DNA of 64,000 nt from Tardiphaga sp052076105 (GTDB taxonomy: Bacteria; Pseudomonadota; Alphaproteobacteria; Rhizobiales; Xanthobacteraceae), in the NCBI RefSeq assembly GCF_052076105.1, contig NZ_CP197245.1, positions 248,001 to 312,000 of the forward strand, given 5' to 3'. Position 1 is the first letter of the stretch. The number at the start of each line of letters is the position of its first letter. This document shows positions 62,960 to 64,000 of this stretch, one piece after another. The position numbers were made by a program, and so were the translations under genes. The notes beneath the pieces were generated by a model. That model was not told the DNA's origin and made no database searches. It was given only the letters and a program-made list of their open reading frames with translations.

Positions 62960-63327
62960 AGTCTGAAATTTTCATCGGCGAACTCGCTCAAAATCTAACT
63001 GAGTTAATCGGTAGTTACCAAACGCACCGCTTGCCTCGTCACATTCACCGAACCTGCGGGCGAGACGGCTGACCCGACAACGCGCCAACTGGCCGTTTCG
63101 TTTGCCCGCTGACGACGCCAACCATCCCTTGTATCCCTTGGCGCCTGCACTCCCAGCGTCCTTTTACTGCCGCCATTAGCGGTCCTTAGGCGTTTCAAAC
63201 GTCCCACTTTCTGGTAGATGAAGCCGTCCCGGCGACCAGCCGAACGACATTCCCCCAGATATCCACGCGACCCGCCGCCAGATCTCTGGCGCCGATTGAG
63301 TGCAGACGACCGGGCACAGCTGGCCTC
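62960..63327. other. Intergenic region with no gene seen
   Basis: About 370 bases between the divergent GGDEF gene and the partial sensor gene. Both strands have short open frames without coding signature, and I see no strong palindrome or RNA. Confidence 0.5.
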
Positions 63328-64000
63328 ATGAACGACCTGTTGATCAAATTCGGTCTGCGCTTCGAGAACGCTGAACAGGAAGCAAGCTTTGTCCGAAGCT
63401 TTGCGCTCGGAGAGCTTCGCCGCGCCCAGGCGGCGATGGTGCTCGGTGCAATCGTCTATTGCGCTTTCGCGATCTGGGACCGGATTCTCGACCCCCTCGT
63501 ATGGACCACGACATTCGCGATCCGCGCCACGGTCGCTGCCATCGTTCTGCTTCCCCTCACCGCGGCGCTGTTTCTGCCGCGTGCACACCGCTGGGCCGAG
63601 CCGATCTATCTGCTCTATTGCGTCGTGCCAGGCTGTGTCCTCAGCATCATCTATCTGTTCATCGATCGCGGCTTCGAACATTCCACGGCCGGAATGATCA
63701 TCGTGATCCTGTTCGTCTCGACGCTGCTGCCGCTTCGCCTCCCCGCACTGACGGTTTTCTGCATCACCACATGGGCGTGCTTCATCTATTGCCAGACCTT
63801 TGCGACCTATCTGACGGACGGCCTGCGCTTCATCAACAATTTCGAGATCGGCTTTGCCTATGTGCTCTCGCTTTATGCGGTCGGTGCACGGGAATTTCAG
63901 GCGCGGCGTCAGTTCCAGACATCGCAAGCGCTGCAGGATGAGAAAGAGCGCTCCGTTGCCGCGCTGGTTGAACTGCAGAATACGCAGGGACAGCTGGTGC
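63328..64000 (+). CDS. Partial membrane sensor protein (likely histidine kinase)
   Basis: The frame opens at ATG 63328 (MNDLLIKFGLRFENAEQ) and stays open for 224 codons to the end of the window. The visible part has six hydrophobic helices (about residues 38-200), a short cytoplasmic start, and then a charged coiled coil (QDEKERSVAALVELQNTQGQ) that typically leads into a histidine kinase or cyclase domain. The catalytic part lies outside, so the class is uncertain. Confidence 0.75.
   Translation, partial: MNDLLIKFGLRFENAEQEASFVRSFALGELRRAQAAMVLGAIVYCAFAIWDRILDPLVWTTTFAIRATVAAIVLLPLTAALFLPRAHRWAEPIYLLYCVVPGCVLSIIYLFIDRGFEHSTAGMIIVILFVSTLLPLRLPALTVFCITTWACFIYCQTFATYLTDGLRFINNFEIGFAYVLSLYAVGAREFQARRQFQTSQALQDEKERSVAALVELQNTQGQLV

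Noticed and set aside
63004..63927. Minus-strand frame at the window end
   Set aside because: It is antisense to the membrane sensor gene, whose helices are clear on the plus strand. Its tail in the intergenic part has no known motif.

Overview
This 64 kb window is chromosomal DNA of an alphaproteobacterium, most likely a member of the Bradyrhizobium/Rhodopseudomonas/Tardiphaga group (Bradyrhizobiaceae, also called Nitrobacteraceae). The reasons are the high GC content, the alphaproteobacterial gene order (tolQRAB, pal, cpoB, tilS, ftsH), a TorF-type porin, DUF2852 and DUF1045 proteins, and several palindromic intergenic repeat families of a kind common in that group. No phage, integrase, transposase, CRISPR array, rRNA or tRNA gene was seen, so this looks like core and ordinary accessory chromosome. 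The genus is inferred, not proven.

Left part (1-22.4 kb): groES-groEL behind a CIRCE operator, an exported protein of unknown function, a META-domain protein, an L-lactate/glycolate permease, a fused ABC transporter of the YddA/SbmA type, an HPP membrane protein, a TorF-like porin and a lysine/alanine-rich histone H1-like protein. Next come the glycolate oxidase operon glcDEF, a cytochrome c2, a TetR regulator with a palindromic operator candidate, azlCD, and nrdA-nrdB. The nrd genes are the most interesting locus. NrdB has Phe where the radical Tyr normally sits and a Glu as first metal ligand, with ligand spacing equal to that of the Chlamydia class Ic enzyme. A clear cobalamin riboswitch precedes nrdA. 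This suggests a Mn/Fe, tyrosyl-radical-free ribonucleotide reductase that is switched off when vitamin B12 is plentiful.

Middle part (22.4-42 kb): a small conserved ORF, a GlxA-like regulator facing an HD-domain hydrolase, a GT87-type membrane glycosyltransferase, and then the cell-envelope block on the minus strand: tolQ, tolR, tolA, tolB, a GGDEF-EAL protein, an FeeM-like acyltransferase, pal, cpoB, tilS, ftsH. The two genes between tolB and pal interrupt the usual Tol-Pal order and may tie lipid-like signalling and c-di-GMP to envelope function. Further on are a DUF2852 protein, a TetR regulator with strong inverted repeats, two YciI/DGPF-type proteins, an NTF2-like protein and a glutathione transferase.

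Right part (42-64 kb): two close paralogues of a TonB-dependent siderophore receptor flank an SDR oxidoreductase; then a DUF1772 protein, a Bcr/CflA drug efflux pump, and an ECF42 sigma operon (YciI, sigma, DoxX, VOC). A TetR/GST divergent pair follows. The phosphonate locus has phnC-phnD-phnE-phnE leftward behind a Pho-box candidate, and a hexapeptide acetyltransferase, phnM and a DUF1045 phosphoesterase-like gene rightward. The C-P lyase core (phnGHIJKL) is not in the window. A ZigA-type GTPase with a Zur-box-like palindrome, a diguanylate cyclase, and the truncated start of a membrane sensor protein end the window.
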